From NCBI GenBank assembly GCA_016209725.1, contig JACQVO010000159.1:1-19658 (forward strand): a DNA stretch of 19,658 nt. Reading direction: 5' to 3'. Shown in pieces: positions 1-9,098 of the stretch. Position 1 is the first letter of the stretch. The number at the start of each line of letters is the position of its first letter. Made by a program: the position numbers and the translations under genes. The DNA comes from Candidatus Methylomirabilota bacterium. GTDB lineage: Bacteria; Methylomirabilota; Methylomirabilia; Methylomirabilales; 2-02-FULL-66-22. The notes below the pieces were generated by a model. It did not search any database. It saw nothing but the letters and a program-made list of their open reading frames with translations, and was not told where the DNA came from.

Positions 1-985
1 GGACCAGCCGGCTCTTGGGGACGCCGACCGACTCGGGCGTCATGATCTCGTAGGTCAGCGGCTTCTGGAGGACGCCGTGCTGGTGGATGCCCGCCTCGTG
101 GGCGAAGGCGTTGGCGCCCACGATGGCCTTGTTGGGCTGGACGCTGATCCCGGTGATGGACTGGAGCAGCTTGGAGGTGCGGTAGAGCTCCTCCGTCTTG
201 ATCCCGGTCTCGTAGGCCATCAGGTCCTTGCGGGTGCGCAGGCTCATCACGATCTCTTCCAGCGAGGCGTTCCCCGCCCGCTCGCCGATGCCGTTGATGG
301 TGCACTCCACCTGGCGGGCCCCGGCGCGCACCGCCTCCAGGGAGTTGGCCACCGCCACCCCGAGATCGTCGTGGCAGTGGGCGCTGACGATGACGCGGTC
401 GATGTTCGGGACCCGGTGCATGAGGTCGCGGATGCGCTGGCCGAATTCCCAAGGCAGGCCGTACCCCACGGTGTCCGGGATGTTGATGGTGGTGGCCCCG
501 GCCTTGATGGCCGCCTCCACCACCTTGCACAGGAAATCCTGGTCGGTCCGGTGGGCGTCCTCGGCCGAGAACTCCACATCCTCGGTGTACCGCTTGGCCC
601 GCTTCACGGCCGCCACGGTGGCCTCCAGGACCTCGTCCTGGGTGGACTTGAGCTTGTACTTGATGTGGATCTCGGAAGTCGCGATGAAGGTGTGGATGCG
701 CGGGCGCTCCGCATGCTTCAGCGCCTCCCAGGCCCGATCGATATCGATATCCTTGGCCCGGCACAGGCCCGCCACCACCGGACCGCCCTTGATGTGCTGG
801 GCGATGGTTTTGACGGCCTCGAAGTCGTCCTCGGAGGCAATGGGAAACCCGGCCTCCATGACGTCCACGCCCAGGCGGGCGAGCTGCTTCGCCATCTCCA
901 GCTTTTCCTTGGTGTTCATGCTGTACCCCGGCGACTGCTCGCCGTCCCGGAGCGTCGTATCGAAGATGAGGATGCGATCACCCAT
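1..985 (-). CDS. leuA: 2-isopropylmalate synthase, N-terminal part (runs off window)
   Basis: Catalyses the first committed step of leucine synthesis, condensing acetyl-CoA with 2-oxoisovalerate in the cytoplasm. The visible 328 codons form the HMGL-like TIM barrel. The N-terminal FDTTLRDGEQSPG motif supplies the catalytic Arg13 and metal ligand Asp14. The AHCHDD motif places His203 and His205 at the usual metal-binding positions. GIGERAGNASLEE lies further on. The ATG at 985 is preceded by GGAGGAAT at good spacing. The linker and the leucine-binding C-terminal regulatory domain lie beyond position 1, so feedback control cannot be judged. It lies 31 bp after pssA on the same strand, as the last visible gene of the recA-to-leuA run. 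A psd-pssA-leuA order is known from Geobacter-like genomes. Homocitrate or citramalate synthase are the alternatives, but motif spacing and context favour LeuA. Confidence 0.95.
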   Translation of the reverse strand, partial: MGDRILIFDTTLRDGEQSPGYSMNTKEKLEMAKQLARLGVDVMEAGFPIASEDDFEAVKTIAQHIKGGPVVAGLCRAKDIDIDRAWEALKHAERPRIHTFIATSEIHIKYKLKSTQDEVLEATVAAVKRAKRYTEDVEFSAEDAHRTDQDFLCKVVEAAIKAGATTINIPDTVGYGLPWEFGQRIRDLMHRVPNIDRVIVSAHCHDDLGVAVANSLEAVRAGARQVECTINGIGERAGNASLEEIVMSLRTRKDLMAYETGIKTEELYRTSKLLQSITGISVQPNKAIVGANAFAHEAGIHQHGVLQKPLTYEIMTPESVGVPKSRLV

Positions 986-1016
986 GATCCGATTCCTCCA
1001 GCGAACCGTCCGCGCC

Positions 1017-1817
1017 CTAGTGCTTGCCGGGGGCGGGCTGTTCGGTGCTGTCTACAGGATGTCGTTTTTGCCAGGCCGGCAGCGCACGCACGATGCCGGA
1101 CGCCGCGTACAAGAAAAAGAACAGGAACAGGAAGAGGCTGGGGTGCGCCGCCACGACCAGGAGCACCAGGAGCAGCGTCGTCATGATAGTGAACGGCCGC
1201 CGCCGCCGCAATTCCAGCCCCTTCAGGCTGCGGAAGCGGATCTTGCTCACCATGAGGAACCCCAACCCGTACATCCCCAGCAAGACGCCGGCGGTCGTCG
1301 CTTGGGCAGGGATCAACTCCCGCCCGTACACGACTACCGCCGAGGACTCCTTCATGAACAGCACGAAGGCGGCCACCACTGCAGCCGCGGCCGGGATGGG
1401 CAGCCCGACGAAGAAGCGCTTGTCCAGGCTGCGGGTCTGGACGTTGAAGCGGGCCAGGCGGAAGGCGCCGCAGGCGGTGAAGGCGAATGCCGCCAGACCG
1501 CCGATCCAGCCGAAGGGCTTCAGGGCAAAGACGTAGGCCAGCAGACCCGGCGCGACCCCGAAGGAGACCAGATCCGCCAGCGAGTCCAGCTCGATCCCGA
1601 GGTCGCTGGTGGCCCCCGTCATGCGGGCCACCCCGCCATCGAGATAGTCGAAGACCAGGGCCAGCAGGATGGCGACGGCGGCCCCCAGGTACTCGTCGTT
1701 ATACACCGCCACCAGGGCATAGAAGCCGCACGAGAGATTCCCCAGCGTCAGGATGCTGGGGAGCAGGTAGACGCCCCGCCGCATGCGGCGCCGCATTCCG
1801 GCCCGGCTGCCCTTCAT
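1017..1817 (-). CDS. pssA: CDP-diacylglycerol--serine O-phosphatidyltransferase
   Basis: Membrane enzyme that joins CDP-diacylglycerol and serine to make phosphatidylserine, the substrate of the psd product encoded just upstream. At 266 residues it has the usual length for the Bacillus/Geobacter-type (class II) enzyme. The CDP-alcohol phosphotransferase signature is complete: Asp57, Asp60-Gly61, Ala64-Arg65, Gly74, Asp78 and Asp82. Several hydrophobic segments follow, and the N-terminus is Arg-rich (RRRMRRG), fitting a cytoplasmic N-terminal end. The last third contains a basic stretch (ELRRRRP) before a strongly hydrophobic segment. The start follows a 133-bp gap after psd that holds a heptamer repeat and competing palindromes. 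The gene is probably co-transcribed with psd and leuA. Confidence 0.93.
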   Translation of the reverse strand: MKGSRAGMRRRMRRGVYLLPSILTLGNLSCGFYALVAVYNDEYLGAAVAILLALVFDYLDGGVARMTGATSDLGIELDSLADLVSFGVAPGLLAYVFALKPFGWIGGLAAFAFTACGAFRLARFNVQTRSLDKRFFVGLPIPAAAAVVAAFVLFMKESSAVVVYGRELIPAQATTAGVLLGMYGLGFLMVSKIRFRSLKGLELRRRRPFTIMTTLLLVLLVVAAHPSLFLFLFFFLYAASGIVRALPAWQKRHPVDSTEQPAPGKH

Positions 1818-1847
1818 GGCTTCCCCTCCGGCTTCGGCCTCCGGGGA

Positions 1848-1861
1848 ATTGAAAATTGAAA
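1848..1861. repeat. Two tandem copies of a heptamer (ATTGAAA)
   Basis: ATTGAAA occurs twice in direct succession in the psd-pssA gap, just upstream of pssA. It matches in style the other 7- and 8-bp intergenic tandem repeats in this window (5453-5487, 8386-8413, 15143-15174), although each tract has its own unit. It resembles the short tandemly repeated repetitive sequences described in cyanobacteria. Function unknown. Confidence 0.55.
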
Positions 1862-1889
1862 ACCGATAATGCCAAACCGATCAACGACG

Positions 1890-1923
1890 GAGGCGGTGGC
1901 CCGGTTGTTCCGCCTCAGGCGGA
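1890..1923 (-). promoter_or_regulatory. Competing inverted repeats between psd and pssA
   Basis: A perfect 15-bp palindrome lies at 1909-1923 (TCCGCCT, one centre base, AGGCGGA). Its left arm can alternatively pair with GAGGCGG at 1890-1896, leaving a 13-base loop. The two hairpins exclude each other in the psd-to-pssA transcript. No T tract follows, so this is not a classical terminator. It may be a REP-like intergenic palindrome, an mRNA processing site or a weak attenuator. Only the base pairing is seen; the role is inference. Confidence 0.35.
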
Positions 1924-1950
1924 TCAGTTGTCCGTTTTGCATTGATAAGA

Positions 1951-2613
1951 TCACGGGATGACCCCCAGGATTGTAGAGCCTCCCTTGACCGTCTGGCCAC
2001 GGCGCACCTTCAGCTCCGCGGTGGCCGGGAGGATGCAGTCCACGCGGGAACCGAAGCGGATCAGGCCGATCCGGTCGCCCGCCGTCACCTTCTGGCCAGG
2101 CTTCACCCGGCAGACGATCCGGCGTGCCAGAAGCCCGGCGATCTGCTTCACCCATACGTCCCCGTCGGGGGAGGCGAAATGGATCAGTGTCTGCTCGTTC
2201 TCCGCCGAGGCCGCCTCCCCCCAGGCCGCCACGAACCGGCCCGGGGAATGGGTCACGGCATTCACGACCGCAGTGAGGGGCGCCCGGTTCACGTGCACAT
2301 CGAAGACCGAGAGGAAGATGCTCACGCGGGTGAGCGGCTCGCCGAACGGCCCCCTCCAATCCGGAAAGAGTTTGATGGCGACGATCCGCCCGTCCGCCGG
2401 GGCCAGGATCAGCCGCTCCCCTCGAGGAATCGCCCGCTCGGGGTTACGGAAAAAATACGCCAGGAACGCCGCCAGCAGCAGAACCCCGCTGGCCATCCCG
2501 GGAAGGCGCAGCCCGAAGAGGAGCGCGCTCACTCCCAGGGTGGGCAGGATAAAGGCCAATCCGTCCCGCTCGATCGGCAGTCGAAAGCCCCTGGTCGAAG
2601 GCAAATTGGTCAC
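1951..2613 (-). CDS. psd: Phosphatidylserine decarboxylase proenzyme (short PSD-A type)
   Basis: Decarboxylates phosphatidylserine to phosphatidylethanolamine, completing the route begun by PssA. The 220-residue length fits the short PSD-A class. An N-terminal hydrophobic hairpin (about residues 19-55) would anchor it to the inner membrane. APADGR (71-76) and FDVHVNRAP (104-112) are family motifs. The self-cleavage site is RFGSR, with cleavage expected between Gly188 and Ser189, and Ser189 becoming the pyruvoyl group of the small alpha chain. The start is GTG at 2613, preceded by GAGGTGG seven bases upstream. It lies 115 bp after alaS and ahead of pssA. An archaetidylserine-type substrate is a formal alternative, but the bacterial context with pssA favours phosphatidylserine. 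Confidence 0.93.
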   Translation of the reverse strand: MTNLPSTRGFRLPIERDGLAFILPTLGVSALLFGLRLPGMASGVLLLAAFLAYFFRNPERAIPRGERLILAPADGRIVAIKLFPDWRGPFGEPLTRVSIFLSVFDVHVNRAPLTAVVNAVTHSPGRFVAAWGEAASAENEQTLIHFASPDGDVWVKQIAGLLARRIVCRVKPGQKVTAGDRIGLIRFGSRVDCILPATAELKVRRGQTVKGGSTILGVIP

Positions 2614-2728
2614 TTATACCACCTCGATCCGACTCCATTCAAGAACAACCTGAGGCTTTTCCTCCCCTGGGCTGGTTCCCTGGTCATTTGTCGGCGCCAG
2701 CCGAGGACAGCGGCGTCTCTTCGGCCAT

Positions 2729-5416
<2,688 letters not shown>

Positions 5417-5452
5417 CCTGGTGCCCGCCTCACCTGCTCTTCGCGCAACAGC

Positions 5453-5487
5453 ATTGGAAATTGGTCATTGGTCATTGGTCATTCGAC
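5453..5487. repeat. Heptamer tandem repeat (ATTGGTC-type, five units)
   Basis: Five consecutive 7-bp units: ATTGGAA, three perfect copies of ATTGGTC, then ATTCGAC. The recX reading frame ends inside the tract (stop at 5474-5472), so the last RecX residues (SNDQ) are encoded by the repeat, which continues into the recX-alaS gap. Similar GTCATTG-type heptamers are known in cyanobacteria and several uncultured lineages as short tandem repeats between genes. Function unknown. Confidence 0.85.
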
Positions 5488-5993
5488 TCGTCCCCGTGGG
5501 GGAAGTGCTTCCGGCACAGGGCGAGAACGATCTCGACGGCGAATCCGAGCCGTGTCAGGTGTGCCGCCAAGCGCCGTCGGGCCACGGCCTGCGCAAGTCC
5601 CCGGAGCCCCTTCAGCTTGCGTGTGGCCGCGGCCTCGGCGACCTCCCGGGCCGACGTGCCGGCAAAGGCCTCATCCAGCGCGTTCGAGATCTCGGCATCG
5701 GCAATGCCTCTGGCCCGCAGCTCATTGGCCAGCCGCGCCGGTCCCAGGGAACGACGATGGGCCCGGGTGCGAGCCCAGGCCCTGGCATACTCGGCGTCGT
5801 CCAGATACCGGGATGCCCTCAGCCGGGCCAGCACGGCGTCGATCTCTGGGGGAGGGTAGCCCCGCCGCAGGAGGCGCTGCCGCAGTTCCTGCGTGCTCAA
5901 GGCGCGCATTGCCAGCAGCTTGACGGCCGCCTCCCAGGCATCCGGTCGCTCTGCGGGTTCCTTGTTCTTCGCGAGCCTCCCCCGACGATTCAC
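5472..5993 (-). CDS. recX: Regulatory protein RecX
   Basis: Small helical protein that binds RecA filaments and modulates recombination. The 173 residues contain the three-helix RecX repeats: ALSTQELRQRLLRRGYPPPEIDAVL (about 31-55), YLDDAEYARAWARTR (about 63-77), and LGPARLANELRARGI followed by a weaker third repeat. The start is given as GTG at 5993, with only a weak GAGGG-like ribosome site. The N-terminal 15 residues are basic and poorly conserved, so a start some codons further in is possible. It lies downstream of recA but is separated from it by the pilT-like gene, then runs into alaS. Its C-terminus is formed by the ATTGGTC heptamer repeat, which suggests the native end was replaced or lengthened by that repeat. 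Confidence 0.9.
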   Translation of the reverse strand: MNRRGRLAKNKEPAERPDAWEAAVKLLAMRALSTQELRQRLLRRGYPPPEIDAVLARLRASRYLDDAEYARAWARTRAHRRSLGPARLANELRARGIADAEISNALDEAFAGTSAREVAEAAATRKLKGLRGLAQAVARRRLAAHLTRLGFAVEIVLALCRKHFPHGDESNDQ

Positions 5994-6031
5994 CAGATCG
6001 GATTTCCCTCACTCCCCAATCCGCATTCCCT

Positions 6032-6059
6032 GCCCGCCGCTCCGCTCCGGCAGGCGGGC
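6032..6059 (-). repeat. Inverted repeat in the pilT-recX gap
   Basis: GCCCGCC (6032-6038) and GGCGGGC (6053-6059) can form a 7-bp GC stem with a 14-base loop. The direction of transcription is pilT to recX, and no T tract follows the stem on that strand, so a rho-independent terminator is not supported. It could reduce read-through, protect the upstream mRNA end, or be an intergenic repeat. Confidence 0.35.
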
Positions 6060-6070
6060 GCAATCCCAAA

Positions 6071-7213
6071 TCACAGCCGCGTCATCCCCGGAATCGCCTT
6101 GGGGACCTCCTCGTGTATCCCCTGCCACGTCGCATCGGCCGTGGACTCGATCCCCCGGACCCGCAGGGCGAAGTCGTCGGGGTTGCTGCACCAGTGGAGG
6201 GCCTCCTCGTACGTGATGAGGCCGCGGGTGTACAGGGACATGAGGGACTGGTCGAAGGTCTGCATGCCGTACTGGCTGACGCTGCCGGCGATCGCGTCGT
6301 TCAGCTTTCGCGTCTTGTCCGGGTCGACCACGCATTCCCGCACGGTGGCGGTGGCGATGCAGACCTCCACGGCGGGCACTCGGCCCTTGCCGTCGGCGCG
6401 CGGGATCAGCCGCTGGGCGATGATCCCCTTCAGGACCGCACCCAGTTGCAGCCGGATCTGCTTCTGCTGGTAGGGCGGGAAGACGGAGATGACCCGGTTC
6501 ACGGTCTCGGTGGCGTCCAGCGTGTGGAGCGTGCTCATGACCAAGTGGCCCGTCTCGGCCGCCAGGATGCCGGTGGAGATGGTCTCGTAGTCCCGCATCT
6601 CGCCCACCAGGATGATGTCGGGGTCCTGGCGCAGGGCGCTCCGCAGGGCCTCGCTGAAGGAGGGGGTGTCCACGCCCACCTCGCGCTGGTTGACCAGGCA
6701 CTTCTTGTCCCGGTGCAGGAACTCGCTGGGGTCCTCGATGGTGAGGATGTGCCCCGAGCGATTGGAGTTGATGTAGTCGATCATGGCAGCCAGGGTCGAG
6801 GACTTGCCCGAGCCGGTCGTGCCGGTGACGAGGATCAGCCCGCGGGGCTCCATGGCGATCTTCTCCAGGACGGGGGGCAGGTTCAGCTCCGGGATCGTCA
6901 TGATCTTGATGGGGATGACCCGCATGACGAGGCCCACCGTGCCCCGCTGCTGGAACACGTTGGCCCGGAACCGGCCCAGGCCCGGCACGCTGTAGGCGAG
7001 GTCGATCTCGCAGCGGTCCTTGAAGCGCTCCCGCTGCTTGGCGTTCATCACGCTGGCGGCCATGGTCACCACGGCGTCCTGGCCGAGGCGCGGCATCTCC
7101 ATCAGCGGGACCAGCTTGTCGTCGATGCGCAGGACCGGCGGGCTCCCCACCTTGAGGTGGAGGTCGGAGGCCTTCCGCTCCACCGCCACCTTGAGCAGGT
7201 CGGGTAGATCCAT
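6071..7213 (-). CDS. pilT: Type IV pilus retraction ATPase, PilT family
   Basis: Hexameric cytoplasmic ATPase expected to power pilus retraction (twitching, DNA uptake). The 380 residues show the PilT N-terminal domain (ASDLHLKVGSPP, 15-26), Walker A GTTGSGKS (131-138), the Asp box (ILTIEDPSEF, from 156), Walker B (DIILVGEMRD, 199-208) and the His box (HLVMSTLHT, 223-231). The C-terminus carries GMQTFDQSL and GLITYEEAL, typical of the family. The classical AIRNLIRE motif of model PilT proteins is not visible; the region before GMQTFDQSL reads LNDAIAGSVSQY, so this is a divergent PilT or PilT/PilU-like paralogue. The ATG at 7213 directly abuts the recA stop, and its ribosome site GGAGGGA lies inside the recA end, implying translational coupling. 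No pilus structural genes are in the window. Confidence 0.92.
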   Translation of the reverse strand: MDLPDLLKVAVERKASDLHLKVGSPPVLRIDDKLVPLMEMPRLGQDAVVTMAASVMNAKQRERFKDRCEIDLAYSVPGLGRFRANVFQQRGTVGLVMRVIPIKIMTIPELNLPPVLEKIAMEPRGLILVTGTTGSGKSSTLAAMIDYINSNRSGHILTIEDPSEFLHRDKKCLVNQREVGVDTPSFSEALRSALRQDPDIILVGEMRDYETISTGILAAETGHLVMSTLHTLDATETVNRVISVFPPYQQKQIRLQLGAVLKGIIAQRLIPRADGKGRVPAVEVCIATATVRECVVDPDKTRKLNDAIAGSVSQYGMQTFDQSLMSLYTRGLITYEEALHWCSNPDDFALRVRGIESTADATWQGIHEEVPKAIPGMTRL

Positions 7214-8266
7214 CTATCCCTCCGTCTCGGCGGGCGCGCCCATGCCCAGGACCGCTCGCAGCTTGCCCTCGATCTCCTCCGCCATAAGGGGGTTCTCCTG
7301 CAGGAACCGCCTGGCGTTCTCACGCCCCTGGCCGATCCGCTCGCCCCCAAAGGCGTACCACGCCCCGCTCTTCTCCACCACAGTGTGGGCCACGCCGAGA
7401 TCCAAGAGACTCCCCAGGCGGGAGATCCCTTCTCCATATATGATGTCGAACTCCGCCTCGCGGAACGGCGGCGCGACCTTGTTCTTCACCACCTTGACCT
7501 TCACCCGGCTGCCGATGACCTCATCGCCGTCCTTGATGGCCGAGATCCGGCGGATGTCCAGGCGGACCGAGGCGTAAAATTTCAATGCCCGGCCGCCGGT
7601 GGTCGTCTCGGGATTGCCGAACATGACGCCGATCTTCTCGCGCAGCTGATTGATGAAGATCACGCAGGTGCGGGACTTGCTGATGGCGGCGGTGAGCTTG
7701 CGCAGCGCCTGGGACATGAGGCGGGCCTGGAGGCCCGGCAGGGAGTCGCCCATCTCTCCGTCGATCTCCGCCCGGGGCACCAGGGCCGCCACGGAATCGA
7801 TCGCCACCACATCCACGGCCCCGCTCCTGACCAGAACCTCGGTGATCTCCAGCCCCTGCTCTCCCGTGTCCGGCTGGGAGATCAGGAGGTCGTCGATGTT
7901 GACACCCAGAAGCTTGGCATAGTTGGCGTCCAGGGCGTGCTCGGCATCCACGAAGGCCGCCGCGCCACCCCGCTTCTGCGCCTCGGCGATGATGTGGAGG
8001 GCCAGGGTCGTCTTGCCGCTGGATTCGGGGCCGAAAATCTCCACGACCCGGCCCCGGGGGACCCCGCCGACGCCCAAGGCGTAATCCAACTCCAGGGAGC
8101 CCGTGGCGATGGTCGAGACCGGCAGGAGGGCGCCTGAGATCCCCATGCGCATGATGGCACCCTTGCCGTAGAGCTTTTCGATCTGGGAGACGGCCAGATC
8201 CAGCGCCTTATCCCGGTCCTTCCGCTCTTCCTTGACGGGCAGCTTCCGCGGTGCCACCTCGGCCAT
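7214..8266 (-). CDS. recA: Recombinase RecA
   Basis: Forms ATP-dependent filaments on single-stranded DNA, drives strand exchange and activates LexA-type self-cleavage. The 350 residues include Walker A GPESSGKT (79-86), the QPDTGEQGLEI segment, Walker B VVAIDSVAAL followed by loop L1, INQLREKIGVMFGNPETTTGG (loop L2), and the LDIRR and KVVKNK motifs. The C-terminal tail is fairly short and less acidic than in Escherichia coli. The ATG at 8266 follows AAGGGGG at good spacing. A strong promoter candidate lies at 8314-8342. No obvious LexA box (proteobacterial or Gram-positive type) was seen there, so SOS control is undecided. The gene leads the recA, pilT-like, recX, alaS run. Confidence 0.98.
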   Translation of the reverse strand: MAEVAPRKLPVKEERKDRDKALDLAVSQIEKLYGKGAIMRMGISGALLPVSTIATGSLELDYALGVGGVPRGRVVEIFGPESSGKTTLALHIIAEAQKRGGAAAFVDAEHALDANYAKLLGVNIDDLLISQPDTGEQGLEITEVLVRSGAVDVVAIDSVAALVPRAEIDGEMGDSLPGLQARLMSQALRKLTAAISKSRTCVIFINQLREKIGVMFGNPETTTGGRALKFYASVRLDIRRISAIKDGDEVIGSRVKVKVVKNKVAPPFREAEFDIIYGEGISRLGSLLDLGVAHTVVEKSGAWYAFGGERIGQGRENARRFLQENPLMAEEIEGKLRAVLGMGAPAETEG

Positions 8267-8313
8267 GAGAACCCCCTTAGCCCCTTGAGATTGGCGCGTT
8301 TCGGGCTGCTGGC

Positions 8314-8342
8314 AGCCTACGTGATTTCCCCGGTGAAGTCAA
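8314..8342 (-). promoter_or_regulatory. Sigma70-like promoter for recA
   Basis: On the minus strand TTGACT (8342-8337) and TAGGCT (8319-8314) are separated by exactly 17 bp. The predicted transcription start would give a leader of roughly 40 bases before the recA ATG. Seen directly: the hexamers and spacing. Inferred: promoter function. Confidence 0.6.
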
Positions 8343-8385
8343 CAGGATACCCGCGCCTCCTGCGCGGAGCACCGATGCTCTCCTC

Positions 8386-8413
8386 GGCTCACGGCTCACG
8401 GCTCTCGGCTCTT
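8386..8413. repeat. Heptamer tandem repeat (GGCTCAC-type, four units)
   Basis: Four 7-bp units in a row: GGCTCAC twice, GGCTCTC, then GGCTCTT. The tract sits between the two divergent promoters of recA and the PilZ-like gene and ends about 12 bp upstream of the plus-strand -35 box. It belongs to the same class of intergenic tandem repeats as 5453-5487 and 1848-1861 but has a different unit. Function unknown. Confidence 0.75.
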
Positions 8414-8425
8414 TCGGTTTGGGGG

Positions 8426-8454
8426 TTGACAGGGGGATGCGCTGTGGATAAGGT
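8426..8454 (+). promoter_or_regulatory. Sigma70-like promoter for the PilZ-like gene and kinase
   Basis: TTGACA (8426-8431), a 17-bp spacer and TAAGGT (8449-8454). The -35 matches the consensus perfectly. It supports the ATG at 8510 as the start of the downstream gene rather than an in-frame ATG at 8285, which would lie upstream of the promoter. Confidence 0.6.
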
Positions 8455-8509
8455 GAGGCCGCTGCCGACAGGGAGGGGAACAATTCGGGGCATCGCCCGG
8501 AGGACCCCC

Positions 8510-9052
8510 ATGTCGAACCCTGAGGACCCGCCTTCCAGCGACGATGTTGAGTTCCCCGCCTTCACAGGCCCGGAGCGACGCTCGGGGCTCGAGCGGCGAC
8601 AGAGCCGCAAGCCCCAGCCTCCGCCCGGCCAGACGGAGCGCCGCCAGTCGGTCCGCCGGCGATCCGATCGGCTCGCCGCCGAGGGGATCATTCGAATAGG
8701 CATGCCGGGATTGGGGGAGCGACTGTACCGCCGCGTCCAAATCGAGGTCCCGGTGATCTGCCGTCCCCTCCGAGCTTCCCCTCCATCCGGCAAGGCCGTC
8801 CGGCGTGGAATGACGTTCACCCTCGCGCCTGGCGGGTTGGGCATGCTCCTGGATGAGGAGTTCTCCGTCGACACCCATCTGGAGGTACTGGTCCGCTTCG
8901 AGGGGGACCTGCTGGCGGCCGACGTCCGGGTCGTGAGCGTGATCTCCCACGGGGGCAGATTGCTGCACAATTGCCGCTTCACGCGCCTGGGAACGGCCGA
9001 CCGCAACTGGCTGACCGAGTACCTGCGCGTCCGGGACGCGCCGTCATTCTAA
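8510..9052 (+). CDS. PilZ-like domain protein with Arg-rich N-terminus
   Basis: Protein of 180 residues. The N-terminal 60 residues are charged and repetitive (PERRSGLERRQS, then TERRQSVRRRSDR), a low-complexity segment often seen ahead of PilZ or GGDEF domains. From about residue 72 it looks like a PilZ beta-barrel. RLYRR offers the RxxxR motif that binds c-di-GMP phosphates, then VQIEVPVICR, and a C-terminal strand and helix (HNCRFTRLG...WLTEYLR). The second motif, normally D/NxSxxG, appears only as APGGLG, lacking the Asp/Asn and Ser, so c-di-GMP binding may be weak or lost. The ATG at 8510 has GGAGG five bases upstream and follows a good promoter; an upstream in-frame ATG at 8285 is rejected. 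The kinase gene begins 46 bp downstream, probably in the same transcript. The PilZ assignment rests on pattern, not on a search. Confidence 0.7.
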   Translation: MSNPEDPPSSDDVEFPAFTGPERRSGLERRQSRKPQPPPGQTERRQSVRRRSDRLAAEGIIRIGMPGLGERLYRRVQIEVPVICRPLRASPPSGKAVRRGMTFTLAPGGLGMLLDEEFSVDTHLEVLVRFEGDLLAADVRVVSVISHGGRLLHNCRFTRLGTADRNWLTEYLRVRDAPSF

Positions 9053-9098
9053 CCCTGATCCGGAAAAACATCGGATTGGAGCTAGGAGAAGGGGCGGC

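Noticed and set aside
228..1859. 543-codon plus-strand open frame opposite leuA and pssA
   Set aside because: Spans two well-supported genes in antisense and has no domain-like content.
6032..6059. Rho-independent terminator between pilT and recX
   Set aside because: The stem lacks a following T tract in the direction of transcription.
8285..8509. Longer start of the PilZ-like gene at ATG 8285
   Set aside because: It would lie upstream of the well-formed promoter and include the heptamer repeat; ATG 8510 has a strong ribosome site.
8267..8509. LexA (SOS) box ahead of recA
   Set aside because: No CTGT-N8-ACAG or GAAC-N4-GTTC element was found; an uncharacterised lineage-specific box cannot be excluded.
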